From NCBI RefSeq assembly GCF_905475395.1, contig NC_058342.1, positions 32,942,140 to 33,006,139 of the forward strand: a stretch of DNA of 64,000 nt, given 5' to 3'. Below the pieces are notes generated by a model, which made no database searches, had not been told where the DNA came from, and saw nothing but the letters and a program-made list of their open reading frames with translations. Origin of the DNA: Chrysoperla carnea (lineage: Eukaryota; Arthropoda; Insecta; Neuroptera; Chrysopidae). A program made the position numbers and the translations under genes. Below, one piece after another: positions 25,582 through 36,200 of this stretch; the stretch's first letter is position 1; every line of letters starts with the position of its first letter.

Positions 25582-25932
25582 AAGGTGATTGTATACCTAC
25601 AGTATTGTAAAAAAGTTTTGGTTTATTGCACGGTACAAACATATAAACCAAATACATGCTTTGTAATCAAATAATGTGTTATTTTTAGCTTTACAATACC
25701 ACGCAACTACAAAAATATATAATATATTGTGTGCAAGCGATGCTTATAAATTTGATAATATAGATATCTCTCTTCAATCATCAATAAACTAACTATAGTC
25801 GTCTCTTTTCATCAAATGATGGATCTTCGATGAAGTCTTAATTGAATTAAAATTTAGTTTTTATGTGATCGACAACCTTTTATTTTTATGGTATAATTAT
25901 AAAAAAAAACTACAAGATTGTCTAAATATTTT
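25582..25932 (+). repeat. Dispersed ~340-bp repeat, copy 1
   Basis: Begins AAGGTGATTGTATACCTACA and continues through ATAATATATTGTGTGCAAG to CAAATGATGGATCTTCGATG. Four more copies were found at 32,165-32,318 (inverted), 55,533-55,806, 56,090-56,433 and 60,446-60,760. No ORF is kept between copies, which suggests a non-autonomous element. Confidence 0.75.
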
Positions 25933-26373
25933 TTAATTCTTCTCTAAAGAGAGTAATTATTCCGGAAGTGAAATGCATACTGAAGATGACTACATTGTAG
26001 ATCGAAATATCTGTTTATGAAACTTAAATCATATAGAAATTGGGGCATCAATTGAGGGGTGTTGTATATTTATAGCCTGTTTGAACATTTTTGTTGAACG
26101 CAACAATTTTTATTTTTTTGAGTATTTTATTTTTGTTTAAAAAAATAATTAATTAAATTACAGTCAAAACTGGTTATAAGGGCATTGAAGAGGTCGTAAA
26201 ATTATGGTTATTATATCCGATAGTGACTTTTACAAGTATCTTACTAGGAGCTAATTTCGTGACTAGGACTCTAAAAATCAACTGAAGGGAAATGAAAAGT
26301 CCGATCAACAAAAGACAAGCTGGGCCACAAAAAGATCAGGGAAGCTCAATAGGATCCTTTGTCTTTTAGAAGA

Positions 26374-26595
26374 AGAACATATATATAAGGACGTGAAATC
26401 TCCTATACAGAGCTGTAAGCGCCAAAGTAGAATTTTTCGGCGATTATCTAGGCAAGGTCTCTTATTCTAGACAGCCTCATCCGCAGTACAAAGCACGCAA
26501 CAACCCAGGATTAGACTTCGCCCAGATAGACGCCTTTTTTCCTGCTACCCTCTCTACTCAAGTTTCACGTCCTTATATATATATATATATGTTCT
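26374..26595. mobile_element. MITE-like element, ~25-bp terminal inverted repeats
   Basis: AGAACATATATATAAGGACG + TGAAA at the left is inverted at the right (TTTCACGTCCTTATATAT ... GTTCT). The 222-bp element has an interior of relatively higher GC than its surroundings and no ORF. The right arm has an expanded (AT)n. Confidence 0.6.
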
Positions 26596-26910
26596 TAGTT
26601 TGAACTCATTATTGAGAAGATTATAACCAATTTTGACTGTAGTTTAGCATTAATTAATTAATTAATGAAGTGAAGTTGAAGAGGGGGAAGTAGATTGAAG
26701 TAAAGTGTACTTTACAAAATATCATTATTTTTGCTTATTGTAAATAATTTTTATAAAAAGATTTAAAAATTAATAATTGAGTATGTAATCATTGATATTG
26801 ATATTGATATAATAATTCATATGAAAATCTTTGTATTTTTTTATTTATATTAAAAACATTCATAATATTTCAAAATAGTTGCTTTTTTTTGTTGTACACC
26901 CTATATATAA

Positions 26911-27490
26911 ACCTTGACCTTGAAGGCGGTGAAATTCGACTTTTTGCCTTTCAAGTTAATGGGAATTTTGTATTCTGGTTTTTTTGGTATGTACTTATTC
27001 CTCAAAGTGCACAGAACAGACCCAGGTGATTGGACAGACGAACTCGTTCTTTAAAAAAGATCTGAAGTCTCTTGACCTTGAATAAACCGGCGAAATTCGA
27101 TTTTTCTGCCTATGAAGTTAATGGGAATTTTTTTATTCTGGTTTTCTTGATATGTACTTGTACCTCGAAGTGTAGAGAATAGACCCAGGTGATTGGACAG
27201 ACGTACTCGACCTTTTAAAAAGGTCTGGAGTCTCTTAACCTTGAACAAACCGGTTGAATTTGACTTTTCTGCTTTTCAAGTTAATGAGATGTTTTTAAAT
27301 TCTGGTTTTCTTGATCTGTACTTGTACCTCGAAGTGTATAGAATAGACCCAGATGATTGGACAGACGTACTCGTCCTTTAAAAAAGGTCTGGAGTTTCTT
27401 GACCTGGGAGTACTTGGGAATTTTTTTCTTCTGGTTTTCTTTGTATGTACTTGTTCCTGGAAGTGTACAGAACAGATCCAGATGTATGAC
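26911..27490. repeat. Minisatellite, ~164-bp unit, about 3.5 copies
   Basis: The block GACCCAGGTGATTGGACAGA recurs at about 27,018, 27,183 and (as GACCCAGATGATTGG) 27,347. Each is preceded by a CTTGACCTTGAA-type start and a TTCAAGTTAATGGGAATTTT-type segment. Open frames here on both strands are by-products of the repeat. Confidence 0.8.
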
Positions 27491-28119
27491 CTTCTTATAC
27501 TCTTTGGGTAAAGATAAATAAAAACAATTAAATGACAAATATAAAACGTTTATTTATTGATTTTAGTTTGTTCAATAAAACTTAAAATGTATTTAACAAT
27601 TATTTTTATTTTTTAATTTTCATAATATTTTTTAACATTTTTAATAGAATTTAAAATTATTTGATTAATTATGCAAATTAAATGTTTTTAAAAGTTTTTT
27701 CAGTGATTTGATATAGATATAATGTATAATGGGTATCAGGATCAGGAAATTGGTATGCAATAACACTCATACACATCATACAGAGTCATTCAGGATTAAC
27801 GATCATCTATTAAGTAAAGAGTGTTCAACGTATTATTGTCTTCTATCTATTTATATTGGAAAAAAAATATTCTGTGGAATTTTATTATTATCATCTATGT
27901 AACAGATAATGTATGATCCAAAGAAAAGCGAAGAAAATTCGATTCTCAAATTTTAAGTAAATCAACAATTATTGTTATATTATAATCTTGTCAGAGTTTC
28001 AATCGAGTCTTGATTATTTAGGGTAATTGAGACCCGAAAAAACACAAAATACAGCTGTCTAAAACTTTTAATCGGTGATATTTCGAAATCTGTTTATCCA
28101 AAACGTATTTATTTTAGGT

Positions 28120-28196
28120 TCGAATTACCCTCGATAATGGGCTCTATAGCCTAAGTGTGTCCTTCGTGGACAGCCAATATAACCTAACCTAACCTC
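28120..28196 (+). mobile_element. Non-LTR retrotransposon 3' end with TAACC pentamers
   Basis: The segment CCTAAGTGTGTCCTTCGTGG ... ACAGCCAATA and the terminal TAACCTAACCTAACC match the 3' end of the element at 39,700-40,232 (CTAAGTGTGTCCCACCCAAG ... ATAGCCACTC, then TAACCTAACCTAAC). Only the last ~75 bp are present, consistent with 5'-truncated reverse transcription. Confidence 0.65.
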
Positions 28197-28729
28197 GAAT
28201 AATCCAAAATTAAAAATCAATATTTTTTGAATCTTTTGACAATAAAAGTTGAATACGTAACTGTTATTGTAGCCCACGCTTTCTTTGCCGATCATTTTAG
28301 GTCTAACGTATATATATGTACGTTTAATTTTTTTTTCTAATTATCCCTGACGACAAAAAAATCTAGGATCTATTTTCCGGTCCTAGCATATATTTGAATT
28401 TAGGAGTAAAATTAAAAACCGATTGCACAATTTATAGGTTAGAATGTATATTTCGGAAAACGTCCAAGACATTTTTTACATTTATTTGACGTTTTGGCCT
28501 ACGACCATTAATTGTAGAATAGGCTTTAGAGTCATATATATGACTTTGGTGCATGGTAATATATACAAGATTAATTTTTGGGAAAAATTAATTATAAAGA
28601 TTAATTCTCACATACAATAAATTCTTTGAAAGCATTATATGGGCTGTCATTCCCGAAACTGTAGCATTAAAACAGCAGAATGACAAACAGAAATCGTGTT
28701 TTGTGGAAATTATATTTAGATAACCCCCT

Positions 28730-28900
28730 GCATACTAAATTTCATGAAAATCGTTGGTGCCGTTTCCGAGATTAAAGTTTCCTATGTAACTATATTTTCT
28801 AAAAATGAAACCTAGTTAGATCGATTTTTCGCCCCCGAAACCCCCTGCACTAAACTTCTAAATTTCATGAAGCCGTTGGGGCCGTTTCCGAGATTTCAAA
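28730..28900. repeat. Dispersed repeat copies (TTTCATGAAAATCGTTGG family)
   Basis: Two adjacent units each read roughly CCCCCTGCA, ACTAAATTTCATGAA, CGTTGG, GCCGTTTCCGAGATT. Related units lie in trithorax intron 5 and at 33,720-33,790. Non-coding; class unknown. Confidence 0.6.
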
Positions 28901-29279
28901 CATATAAGATAAGATAAAGAGTGTGATTCCATTTTGATATATAAATCTAAGCTTAATTTTCGAGACTAAGACGAGATTTTCCAATACCTTCTTTTGCATG
29001 TGAGAATTATCTTTTGGCAGGATGTAATAAAATACTTCCAAACTGAATCGTTTGAAAACTTATAGCTCTGTTCTAAAAAATAATTTCCAACAAGCGATTC
29101 GATTTTGAAGCTTAGTACGCGGATTTACAAACTTATTTAAATTACCCGTATCTGGGGAATAATGGAATAAAAATTGGTGGAAAAACATGTTGTTTGAAGC
29201 AGATTTTCTATTAATCTGTCTGTTATTTAAAATCATAACCGAGTAATCTCGAAGGTTTTCATATTAAATCTCATTTAAA

Positions 29280-29470
29280 CTAATACTGATGGCCAAGAAG
29301 ATGCAACGTTACAGAAAAGTCCTCGTTATGGTCGTCTGTAGGGGGTTTTAGGCAGTACTCTATAATCCGACAAATTCGGAATCCGAAACTGCCCTGCAAA
29401 ACGTTTGCCGGATTAAAGGGGGTCCACTGTAGTTGAACATTAATCAATGGTTTATCCACGGACCTTGAAG
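29280..29470 (-). mobile_element. Possible pogo/Tigger-like transposon terminus
   Basis: On the minus strand CTACAGTGGACCCCCTTTAA, followed by TCCGGCAAACG, is reminiscent of Tigger/pogo ends (CAGT... with ATCCGGC). A second piece, TTGTCGGATTATAGAGTAC, lies inside. No transposase remains. The open frame here (29,280-29,591, minus) has no recognisable domain. Recognition is from memory of family ends. Confidence 0.35.
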
Positions 29471-30576
29471 GATGATAATAGTACCCCAAAACCTCAGACA
29501 AACCCTTCATACCAAGTTTCTGCATTATTTTAAACGAGACTTTTAACATAAAATAGTCTTGTAATAAAATTTTTGTTAGGTTATAATTCATTTGCCTAAT
29601 ACGTCACTATTATAAGAAAAAAAGTAAATATTTCAAGAAACTTAAATAAATGCATCATGAAAAAATAATTGTTTCATTTTGACTAGTTTCATTTCCATAT
29701 TATTAAAATCTAAAAAATTTTCCTACAAAAGTATCAAAAACACTTTTTTTTTTCTTTACTCCCTCCCTCTCTCACTCTCTCGACGATTTCTGAAAATATT
29801 TGATTTTTGTAAAATTGAAAAGCTAAAGGGCTAAAGATTAGAAAGGAAGGAAAAAAGAGTGGATATGGTTTAAGGATTATTTTATTGTAAAGAATAAAAG
29901 GGTGAAGGTGATAACAGTTGCTCGGAATCTTCATCAATTTGTCGTGTAGGAAACCCAAGACCATCACCCAAGCTGAAATTATACATTCATTTCATAATAA
30001 CTAAAACGTAATTACGTTTTGAATCAAACAATTAATGTCAACTTAATAGACATAAAAAAACATTTCACTTGACATATTACATTTTATGACGTCATCATAC
30101 TTTGCATTCATAAATTCTACTAAAGATATCGTGGTGTAATTTTACCACAAAAAACTCACTACGAGATTTACTGAATCTCAAAAAGCTCCCCTTGATTACT
30201 TAAATTTTGCTTAGGGCAGTGTTCTGGTCGATAAATTTGAAGAAATCGATCGATTTTTAAAGATAAGATTCTTAAGAATATGTCCTTAAACGGATTATTC
30301 AAAATTCGAATTATTTTCGGAGATACAGCGGATTTCTGGTAACAAAATTTGAATTGATTGCTCTGTACTGCGAAGCTTCTGCTGCTTCAAAAAAAGGCAA
30401 AACAGCTCGGTTAGAAAAAATTACTTTGCAAGACATTGCATATGGAGTAGAAGGCCCAATGTATGGATCTGGGATCGCCGATTAATCCAAAAAGAGTGAT
30501 ATTATTATCCGAGTTACCCTGGCGGAGTCTCTATTACCCGGAGTCTCTCAAATTTGTCGTTTGATCGAACATTGTC

Positions 30577-31250
30577 AGTGGAATTATCATGTTCTTAATT
30601 TGGGGATCTCAGATGATCCCACTAGTAGGTCTTACATGGACGACAATGAAATGTCCAATCATGTAGAAGCTTTTAGGGAACTAGATATGTTTGGATCCGA
30701 AACTTTTAGTCGATTGGTCCTGGAAGCACTCCTCACAGAGAGGCGCTACTTATGGCCTCTGCAGAATCATATTGTTTCAAAAATCACCATTCCGCTGGAG
30801 TCGTACGGTCTCCATGTGATGAGTTGTTCTCAAGGAGGGCACAGAGTACCTTTAGACCTAAGTTCTAGGGTCCTATTTTGTGGTTCCCTTTCATATTGGG
30901 AACCACTTCATATCAGCGGAATTATCATGTTTTTAATTTGGGGATCTTAGATGATCCCACTTGTACAACAATGAAATGTCCAATTATGTAGAAACTTTCG
31001 GGGAATTAGATATGTTTGGATCCGAAACTTTCACTCGATTGATCCTGGAAACACTCCTCACAGAGAGGCTATGGGTTTTCTAGGCTGTCTCTCCTCTGCA
31101 GAATCATATAACTTCAAAAAGCACCTTTCCGCTGGAGTCGTACCATCTCCAGGTGATGAGTTCTTTTCAAGGAGAGCACAGAGTACTTTTAGACCTAGGT
31201 GCTAGGGACCCAATTAGTGGTTGGTTCCCTTTCATACCAGAATGAACGTA
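30577..31250 (+). mobile_element. Decayed non-LTR retrotransposon C-terminus, tandemly duplicated
   Basis: The translation contains LGISDDPTSRSYMDDNEMSN followed by HVEAF, then SETFSRLVLEALLTERRYLW. This resembles the C-terminal zinc-knuckle-like segment of insect non-LTR elements, where a cluster around DDPTCRxCxxDxET...H is usual, with the Cys residues mutated. A second copy starts about 340 bp later (30,917) at the same string and is more damaged. Both end with a block around GGGCACAGAGTAC, TTTAGACCTA and GGTTCCCTTTCATA. Not a host gene. Confidence 0.65.
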
Positions 31251-31977
31251 AATGATTTTTTTGACGCCATAAAATATAAGTATGTCTGTAAAAATGATAA
31301 ATAAAATTTTGGTTAGTATTAAAATAAATAAAAATGAAAAAAAAAAAATTTAGTTTGGTTTACATAGTTCGGGCGATTTTTTATTAATGGTTAAATTATC
31401 ACAAATTGAATTTGTGAAGATCTAAAAAAAAAACGAAACAAAACAAAGGTCTCTAAAATCATGCATCCATATTTGATAGCCCTCTATGTATGGCTCATGC
31501 AACTATTGATCCAAGTTTTGGAATAACATGCAACTTACAACTAATTCGATTATCGATGAATAATAATTAAGGTATTTTTTAATTTTAAATCCGCTCCGAA
31601 TGTCTAAGCCAATCAGTTTATTTTAAATATTAAGCCCAGCGCTTTTAAAATAGCTGGATATTTAAGAGACGACTTTTTCTCATGCTTTCTCTTAAAAAAT
31701 TTTTTGGCTCTTTGGTATTTCAACTTATCTTTAGCCGAGCAGGCTTTCATTGGTTGCGTTTAGTTGAGCTGATCGCTCAGTTTTACTCGATTAGTATCGA
31801 CATTTCATCTATAATTAAGCAATACTGAGCGATTAATTCAGCTAAACGCAATCACTATTCCCCCAGAGAAGAAATACTTTAATGTTCAATCCACTAAATG
31901 CTGGGTAACTAATTCGTACTAATGTTAACTAGACATCGAGGCGGATTTGAACTTAAAATTAAAACTTAAAAAATAAA

Positions 31978-32769
31978 TACACTCCGCAAAAATAAAACCG
32001 CAATACTTCTTGTTTCGTTAAAAATACACAATATTTGCAATCATGTAACCTTGATTCTTTTGGATTCAATCAGGACTCATGGTCTGGTCAACAAGTTTAA
32101 ATTGATGAAATATAGAGATAAAAGTCGTAAAAATACGTTGGATTCGGAATTATGTTTAGAAAAATATAAGATTGCCGATGATAAATTTTAATTTAATTAT
32201 GAGTTCATCGAAGATCCATCATTTGATGAACAGAGGCGACTATAGTTAGTTTATTAATGATTGAAGAGAGATATCTATATTTTCAAATTTATAAGCATCA
32301 CTTGCACATAATATATTCCAATTTGATGACGTAATATGGGTATCACTATACGAAATAATACAAATAAGTTTGACAGATATATTCATCGACATCTGATTAT
32401 AATAAATATAAATACTTATTATCTATGGATATATTATACCCAGCTGTCTACACTGAACTAATTGATGGTCTATGACTCATACCGCTATGACATCACAGCA
32501 AGGCTTACCTGCGTTTTAGGTCACGTGATATAAAGTTTAAAAATAACGATTTTCAATTTAAATTTTTTTAAAGAAAAAAGGTCTTTTATGACTCGAAATC
32601 AGAATATTGAAGTATATTTTTACATAAATTTCAACTTTTTTCAAATTTCATGATTTATTTTTGACTATAATACCCTATTGGTCTTGGATATGACCCAATA
32701 AGTTACATTACTGCAAATATTGAGTATTTTTAACGAAACAAAAAGTAACGTGTTTTTATTTTTGCGTAG
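31978..32769. mobile_element. ~790-bp element with ~65-bp terminal inverted repeats
   Basis: The left end TACACTCCGCAAAAATAAAA ... GTTTCGTTAAAAATACACAA ... TTTGCAATCATG is inverted at the right (TACTGCAAATATTGAGTATT ... TTAACGAAAC ... TTTTTATTTTTGCG). A partial inverted copy of the ~340-bp dispersed repeat (32,165-32,318) is nested inside, so that repeat inserted later. Related to 21,989-22,246 and 38,660-38,925. Confidence 0.65.
32165..32318 (-). repeat. Dispersed ~340-bp repeat, copy 2 (inverted, partial)
   Basis: Contains GAGTTCATCGAAGATCCATC, then ATTTGATGAACAGAGGCGAC, then TTGAAGAGAGATATCTATAT, the reverse complement of the 3' two-thirds of the copy at 25,582. It lies within the larger inverted-repeat element. 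Confidence 0.75.
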
Positions 32770-33039
32770 ATTATTTGAAATAAATAAAAACGAGACGATT
32801 TTTTGTAAGGAATAAAAATTTATTAATATATTTTTTGTATATATATAAAAAAAATTATTTTTTATTAAATTAAAAATCGCAAATCGTAACAACAAAATGA
32901 ATACCATTTTGAGTTCGATGATTAACGAAGACATAGAATTTTACATACTTAAAAAAAAGAAAAAATAAAACAAAATGAAATCGTTTTGAAAATATATTTT
33001 TACCTTGAACACTTTTCGTTAGCCAATTTGTACTGAAAA

Positions 33040-33045
33040 TTTATT
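33040..33045 (-). terminator. Poly(A) signal, DHHC gene
   Basis: TTTATT on the plus strand gives AATAAA on the minus strand, about 155 nt past the stop codon. A second copy lies at about 33,048-33,053. Confidence 0.4.
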
Positions 33046-33200
33046 ACTTTATTGACCGACAAGATCTTTTACAAATCCAATAAATTAAACAAATATATAA
33101 AAAAGAAAATATGAAAAATTGAAACAAAAAATTTATAAATACGAATAACGCGAGTGGTTTCGCGAAACCATTTTAATCGGATGGATGGATGGATATCGAA

Positions 33201-36200
33201 TTATACGTTCATTGTTTTATCAGAGGGCGGATTGATACGCATTGTTTCATCGGTTAGTATCGCTGAATCAAATGACGCTTCGGCAGCATTGTTTTCGGTT
33301 ATCGAATCATTTTCATCATCGTCAGATCTAAAAACGTTATTGGATATTTGAAAATAAAAACAAATTGATGTTTTTAAGAGACCCCACTTAAACCTTAGGA
33401 AAAGAAAATCATGGAAATTTTAAGAAAAAACACTTTGCTTAGATTCGAGGTAAATTGATATTTTGAAAATCCCGAAACAGACTTATGAACTGTATCCAAG
33501 ACTCTTAGAACATGATTTATGAGATTTTGAGGATTGTTTATTTCTCTCTACATTTGACCCTCCTTTAGTTATAGACTACAAGCCCATGCTAAAAATTTTC
33601 AGGTGAAATTATCCACCAGGAATTATGTTGAAAAATACTAAAAGCGTAATTCTGGCTGTTTCAGTTTTTCCTGAAAACACGAATAAAACGACATTATCTA
33701 AAAAATTTTCGCCTAAAAAACCTCATGTATACAAATTTTCATGAAAATCGTTGGAGCCGTATCCGAGATTGCTGATAATATATATAAAAAGAGGATTTTC
33801 GCATCTCTATATAGCTTCTCCGAATTGGGCTAGAGAGAATTGAAAATATTGAATTTGGGTTCAATTAATATCAAGGAGGAAGTGCCTTTTAAGAGTATAA
33901 ACTTTCCAAGCTCATGTCCTCCTTTTTTTCGTGGAAGTATATTGTTTTTTTGAAGTTTTTAAGGCTTTTCGCACCTTGTCTGATGGATATTTGAGCTCGA
34001 ATAAGTTGAGTACAATTGTTTTTTTTCGCTTATCAAAAAAAAGTTTCCCTGGCTAGACTGCTATTTAGACACCGCCCCAGTTATATTCGAATCCATCACA
34101 AGTGTTTTTCCATAAGGTTTATGCAGGGTCCGATCAATTTTCTCCAATTTTTAGAATAATTTTTTTTTTATAAATACTTATTTACACTACGAAGAATTAA
34201 TTCGCTAATTGTAAGACGAGTCGAACATATTTTAGAATTTGTGAGTTATCGTGTCCACAGACAGACAGACAGACAGTCAGACAACCGAGAATGGACTAAT
34301 TAGGTGATCTTATGAACACCTATACCAAAATTTTGTTCGTAGCATCAATATTTGTAAGCTCGAGTTACAAACTTGGGACTAAACTTAGTATACCTTGATA
34401 TATTTCATACATACATAGTATAAAATGTGACTTATTGAACAATGGGTCATGTACCTATGAAACCCATAAAAACTCAATAGTATCCTTGATCGTTATCGGT
34501 GTAGCGAATCATTACAATTAGCGAAATCTTATCGATTATGAAGATAACTTTGTAGTTGAAATACGTTTTTATAATAAAAAAATATATATCTAGAAATTGG
34601 AATCAATCGAAAATTTAAAGAATTATTTATGCTGCATACGAATTTCGGCTTTGGTTTCTTTGTGTAATGAGATATCAGATCCAATTTATGCTAAGATTTT
34701 AAAAGTTCTCTAAATCAAAACTAGTACGTGCAAAAAATTGATTGATTTCAACTACTTTTGGAGCCATTTAGCAAAAGCTTTTTGATTTTAAGATGTTTCA
34801 CATACTTCTAGTAACACTTTCACTAAATTCCTTCAGTTTCACGGAACAGATATTAAATGTATCATTCAAAAATCGACCACTAATTTTAATAGATCCAACT
34901 CTTTTTTATAGCCCTTTACATCATCGTCGTATTAACCCTTGGTGGTGCCTGGGGCTTTAAGGGAAGACGCCCTCTTTGAAGGAAAAACGAAATATCCTAC
35001 AGTTCTCATTTATTATCTTTAATAATATTTATAACATTTCCAAAAGCATGTGGGGCCCCCTGAAGCTTACGAGACCAGGGGTTACAGCTCTCCCTGGACT
35101 CCTGGTTAATACGGCGCTGTTTATCATTTATGTATAGTATGTAGGTCTACGGGAATCAATTAGTTGGGTAAGATCTAGATTTTAAATTTGAAATCGAACA
35201 TATTTTCGAAGAAAACTTTGGGTTTTTTTAGCCTTAATACATAAAATATTGTTCCATTGTAAGTTATTGAAGCACTAAATCTAAGGCTGAATTTTTATTT
35301 AAAAAAAAAATGAAAAAACAAAACAATATTAAATTGGAAATAACATCTCATAACATGGAAAATTGCCTTATAAAAAATTTACTGTTGCAAAAAAGGGTCA
35401 TTTAAGGGTCCTTTTTTTGATATTTAACAATCTCAAATCAATGTACAATGAACTCTAAAGCGTAGCACAAATTGAGACGCAACTTGATAAGTTGACGTGA
35501 GGTAGTTTTGTATGTAGTCACCATGCCCTGAATTCCCAATTCATTCCGATTGAATTCCGATTCAATCCAATATGAAATTTCCAGTAGTTAATAATAATAA
35601 AAACAAAAGAGGGGTACCGCAAGTGAGTCTCTAGCACCTAGACCAAGAGTGCTCTGTGCCCTCTTTGAGAACGATCTGACTAGACGTCTTCGGGTAGTAG
35701 ACGCTATTAAAATCGAATGAAGCTAAAGGATTCTGTCAAGGCCAGACGCCACACAGAAAGCTCACAGCTTCTCCGTCCTGATCTCCCCCAGGATAGATGG
35801 ATCTAAGATTTCGGACTCGAACATTCTGAATCTAACGACCTGCAGATTTCTGCCGGTCCAAATAACATGTATTGCTATTGGATTGAATCGGAATTTCAAT
35901 CGAAATCAATTGAAATTTTTTCCAATTAAATCCGAATCAACATTTTAATTGGTTTCAATGAGAATGAATTGGAAAATTTTTCCAATTGAATCCTATTCAT
36001 TCCGATTGGTTGAATTTGAAAATTCCGATTCATTAACCTCCCCTAAAATTTTCAGAATTGTTTTAGACTAAGTGTCTAACTTCTGATAAACAAAATCAAG
36101 CTTTTGATTTAAAATTTCCTTGGTACTCGAACCTCCTTAATTAGAAAATTGGTGGAAACCCGAAATGATCTATGAAGCCCTATAATTTGGATAGATTTTC

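Noticed and set aside
28180..28196. TAACC repeats as a chromosome end or interstitial telomere
   Set aside because: There are only three units, directly joined to a retroelement 3' end that recurs at 40.2 kb with the same tail.
29280..29591. 103-codon minus-strand open frame as a protein
   Set aside because: It has no recognisable domain, and its DNA includes a likely transposon terminus.
30561..30950. 129-codon open frame on the plus strand as a host gene
   Set aside because: Its content matches the C-terminal segment of non-LTR retrotransposons with mutated cysteines, and a damaged second copy follows.
33154..33351. 65-codon plus-strand open frame
   Set aside because: It is the antisense of the last coding exon of the DHHC gene, which has clear splice and stop signals on the minus strand.
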